The translations under genes were made by a program, and so were the position numbers. 8,291 nucleotides of DNA from Lautropia sp. SCN 70-15 (GTDB taxonomy: Bacteria > Pseudomonadota > Gammaproteobacteria > Burkholderiales > Burkholderiaceae_E). Numbering within the stretch: the first letter of the stretch is position 1; the number at the start of each line of letters is the position of its first letter. The stretch is from positions 1 to 8,291 of the forward strand of contig MEEC01000110.1 in the NCBI GenBank assembly GCA_001724315.1, read 5' to 3'. Shown here in pieces: positions 6,270 to 8,291 of this stretch. Under the pieces are notes generated by a model. The model was not told the origin of the DNA and ran no database searches. It was given only the letters and a program-made list of their open reading frames with translations.

Positions 6270-7637
6270 TCAGGAACCGATCAGGCGGCTGATGTCATTG
6301 AACAGGGCCACTGCCATCATCAGCATGATGATCGCGAGGCCGGCTTTTTGCGTGACGACCATGAAGCGCTCGGACAGCGGCCTGCCCTTCACTGCCTCGA
6401 GTCCGTAATATACCAAATGCCCCCCGTCGAGGACCGGCACCGGGAGCAGGTTCAGCACGCCCAGGCTGATGCTGATGAGCGCGAGGAAACTCAGGTAGGC
6501 GAACCAGCCCACGCGCGCCGACTGGCCGGCCAGGTCGGCGATGGTCACCGGCCCGCTCAGGTTGCGGATCGACAGTTCGCCGGTCAGCATGCGGCCCAGC
6601 ATGCGCAGCGTGAACACCGACATGTCCCAGGTCTGGCGGGTGCCCTGCCACAAGGACTCCAGCGGGCCGTAGCGCAGCGTTTCCATCTTCACCCGGTCCT
6701 GCAGCGCGGCGCCGATCCGGCCGATGGTGCGGCCCGCGTCGGCGCCCTCGCCCGCCACGGCCTGGGGCACGACCGGCAAGGTGATCTCGTCGGCGCCGCG
6801 GCGCACCACGATCTGGATCTGGCGCCCCGGATTGGCCTTGACCGCGTCGATCAGGTCGGTGGCGCGCCCCACCGGCGCGCCGTTCACCGACACCAGCTCG
6901 TCGCCAGGCGCCAGCCCGGCGCTCAGGGCGGCGCCGCCTTCGACCAGCGAGCCCACCACCACCTTGCCGGCCGCGAGCCGCAGGCCCATCAAGCCAAGGA
7001 AGTCGCGCTCGGCATCGCGCTCGGACATGCCGGACAGATCGAGCGCCAGCGTGCCGCTGCCCGCCCCGCCCTCGCGCTGGACCGCCAACTGCGCGGGGCG
7101 ACGCTCGATCAGCGGATCGAGCAGGGCCAGCCGCAGCTCGTTCCAGGAGCGCACCTCGTCGCCGTCGACCGACAGGATCCGGTCGCCGCGCGCCAGCCCG
7201 GCGCGCGCCGCCGGCGTCTCGACCGCGGGCTTGTCCACGATCGGCGCGGGCTCGTCGACGCCGACCCAGCCCAGCACCGCGTAGAGCAGGATCGCGAGCA
7301 GGAAGTTGGCCAGCGGGCCTGCCGCCACGATCGCGGCGCGCTGCGACAGCGGCTTGCGGCTGAAGGCGCGCGAGAGCTCGTTGGCCGGGATGGGCGAATC
7401 CTGCGACTCGCGCTCGTCGAGCATGCGGACGTAGCCCCCCAGCGGGATCATCGCCAGCGTCCACTCGGTGCGGTCCGGGCCGACGTGCCAGCGCGCGAGC
7501 GGTTTGCCGAACCCGATCGAGAAGCGCAGCACCTTGACCCCGCACCAGCGCGCCACCAGGTAGTGCCCGAGCTCGTGGACGAAGATCAGCAGGGTGAGCG
7601 CCGCCAGGAAGGCGACCAGGGTCTGCAGCCCGCTCAT
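6270..7637 (-). CDS. rseP: Site-2 intramembrane zinc protease RseP
   Basis: RseP is an inner-membrane metalloprotease. In E. coli it makes the second cut in the anti-sigma factor RseA after DegS, releasing sigma-E when outer-membrane proteins misfold, and it also removes remnant signal peptides. The 455 residues match the family (450 in E. coli). The first membrane helix (about 3-24) runs into the zinc motif HELGH at 21-25. MIPLGGYVRM follows at 63-72, a second helix spans about 100-124, and two PDZ domains lie at about 125-205 and 220-290. Helices at about 378-400 and 430-447 flank NLLPVPVLDGG (396-406), whose Asp404 is the third zinc ligand. The ATG at 7635-7637 overlaps the dxr stop as ATGA. 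The stop is in the same frame as bamA, one codon upstream of its ATG. The RseA/MucA-type substrate is not in the window, so the exact target here is inferred. Confidence 0.97.
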   Translation of the reverse strand: MSGLQTLVAFLAALTLLIFVHELGHYLVARWCGVKVLRFSIGFGKPLARWHVGPDRTEWTLAMIPLGGYVRMLDERESQDSPIPANELSRAFSRKPLSQRAAIVAAGPLANFLLAILLYAVLGWVGVDEPAPIVDKPAVETPAARAGLARGDRILSVDGDEVRSWNELRLALLDPLIERRPAQLAVQREGGAGSGTLALDLSGMSERDAERDFLGLMGLRLAAGKVVVGSLVEGGAALSAGLAPGDELVSVNGAPVGRATDLIDAVKANPGRQIQIVVRRGADEITLPVVPQAVAGEGADAGRTIGRIGAALQDRVKMETLRYGPLESLWQGTRQTWDMSVFTLRMLGRMLTGELSIRNLSGPVTIADLAGQSARVGWFAYLSFLALISISLGVLNLLPVPVLDGGHLVYYGLEAVKGRPLSERFMVVTQKAGLAIIMLMMAVALFNDISRLIGS

Positions 7638-8291
7638 GCCGCGACTCGCTCGAGGAGCGCACGGGCCGCGCGGCGGCTGTCGCGATCCAGCGCCAGCACC
7701 GACTCGACGTCGGCGCCCGCTGGCCGGTCGCCGAGCTTGTCGAGCACGCGGGCATTCAGCTGCGCGATGCCGGCGAAGCCGATGCGGCGCGCCAGGAAGG
7801 CCTCGACCGCGACCTCGTTCGCGGCGTTGAGCACGCAGGGCGCGCCGCCGCCGGCGTCGAGCGCCTCGTGGGCCAGCCTGAGGCAGGGAAAGCGTTCCAT
7901 GTCCGGTTCCTCGAAATCCAGTCTGCCGACCCGGGCGAGATCGAGCGGCGACACGCCGCTCTCGATCCGCTCGGGATGCGCGAGCGCATGGGCGATCGGC
8001 GTGCGCATGTCCGGGTTGCCGAGCTGGGCCAGCATGGACCCGTCGGCGTACTCGACCAGCGAATGCACGATGCTCTGCGGATGCACGACGACATCCAATC
8101 GCGAACCGGGCAAGCCGAACAGGAAATGTGCCTCGATCAGCTCGAGACCCTTGTTCATCATCGTCGCGGAATCGACGGAAATCTTGCGGCCCATCGACCA
8201 GTTCGGGTGCGCGCAGGCCTGCTCGGGCGTGGCCTGGGCCATCTCGGCGGCGCTGGCCCGCCGGAAGGGCCCGCCGGAAGCGGTCAGCAGG
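7634..8291 (-). CDS. dxr: 1-deoxy-D-xylulose 5-phosphate reductoisomerase DXR, 5'-truncated by window edge
   Basis: DXR (IspC) turns 1-deoxy-D-xylulose 5-phosphate into 2-C-methyl-D-erythritol 4-phosphate with NADPH and a divalent metal, the committed step of the MEP isoprenoid pathway. The last 218 codons are visible, beginning LLTASGGPFR. They align without gaps to E. coli from about residue 182: Ser186, His209 and Trp212 (in HPNWSMG), Ser222, Asn227, Lys228 and Glu231 (in SATMMNKGLE) are all present. The segment NAANEVAVEAFL and the C-terminal helical domain follow, ending LLERVAA at about the E. coli length. The NADPH-binding domain and the other metal ligands lie beyond the right edge. 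The reading frame continues upstream of the internal ATG at 8242, so that Met is not the start. The stop overlaps the rseP start by 4 nt, which indicates shared transcription and coupled translation. Confidence 0.97.
   Translation of the reverse strand, partial: LLTASGGPFRRASAAEMAQATPEQACAHPNWSMGRKISVDSATMMNKGLELIEAHFLFGLPGSRLDVVVHPQSIVHSLVEYADGSMLAQLGNPDMRTPIAHALAHPERIESGVSPLDLARVGRLDFEEPDMERFPCLRLAHEALDAGGGAPCVLNAANEVAVEAFLARRIGFAGIAQLNARVLDKLGDRPAGADVESVLALDRDSRRAARALLERVAA

Noticed and set aside
6270..6272. Possible RseP-BamA readthrough fusion because both genes share a frame
   Set aside because: BamA has its own complete signal peptide right after the ATG and acts in the outer membrane, so a fusion to an inner-membrane protease makes no sense. 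I keep only the coupling idea.
6295..7755. Minus-strand open frame of 486 codons overlapping rseP and dxr
   Set aside because: It is a shifted frame over two well-supported genes, with an Arg/Ala/Gly-rich, motif-free product. Absence of stops follows from the high GC content.
1..8291. Search for tRNA/rRNA genes, CRISPR arrays, insertion sequences, attachment sites and foreign genes
   Set aside because: Nearly every base is accounted for by eight conserved genes of similar composition. No spaced direct repeats, terminal inverted repeats, transposase or integrase motifs, or RNA gene signatures were seen by eye.

Overview
The window is a stretch of a GC-rich proteobacterial chromosome. It carries one tightly packed, single-direction gene cluster for building the Gram-negative cell envelope. 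All eight recognisable genes lie on the minus strand, so transcription runs from the right end of the window to the left: dxr (5' end cut by the window) - rseP - bamA - skp - lpxD - fabZ - lpxA - lpxB (3' end cut by the window). Placing dxr directly before rseP, with bamA-skp-lpxD-fabZ-lpxA-lpxB behind it, is the order I associate with Betaproteobacteria (Burkholderiales type). In E. coli uppS and cdsA separate dxr from rseP. The strong GC bias and the protein sequences fit that group. The assignment rests on gene order and residue patterns read by eye, not on a search.

Layout from right to left. 8291-7634 is the C-terminal half of DXR (isoprenoid precursor synthesis). 7637-6270 is RseP, the intramembrane protease of the sigma-E envelope stress pathway; its ATG overlaps the dxr stop as ATGA. 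6266-3930 is BamA, the core of the outer-membrane protein assembly machine, starting 3 nt after the rseP stop. 3929-3783 is the only sizeable gap (147 nt) and contains a strong terminator-like hairpin. 3782-3255 is the periplasmic chaperone Skp. 3220-2168 is LpxD and 2171-1638 is FabZ, again with an ATGA overlap. 1621-842 is LpxA and 827-1 is the start of LpxB.

The genes fit together functionally. LpxA, LpxD and LpxB are lipid A (Raetz pathway) enzymes. FabZ makes the acyl-ACP chains and competes with LpxA and LpxD for the same 3-hydroxyacyl-ACP pool. Skp and BamA carry and insert outer-membrane proteins, and RseP responds when that process fails. DXR feeds the isoprenoid pathway that supplies the undecaprenyl carrier.

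This is a conserved housekeeping region. I found no mobile element, CRISPR array, RNA gene or undescribed system. Points worth a second look: a glycine/alanine-rich C-terminal tail on FabZ, the hairpin in the bamA-skp gap, a valine at the acyl-chain 'ruler' position of LpxA, and the in-frame TGA-TCC-ATG junction between rseP and bamA.
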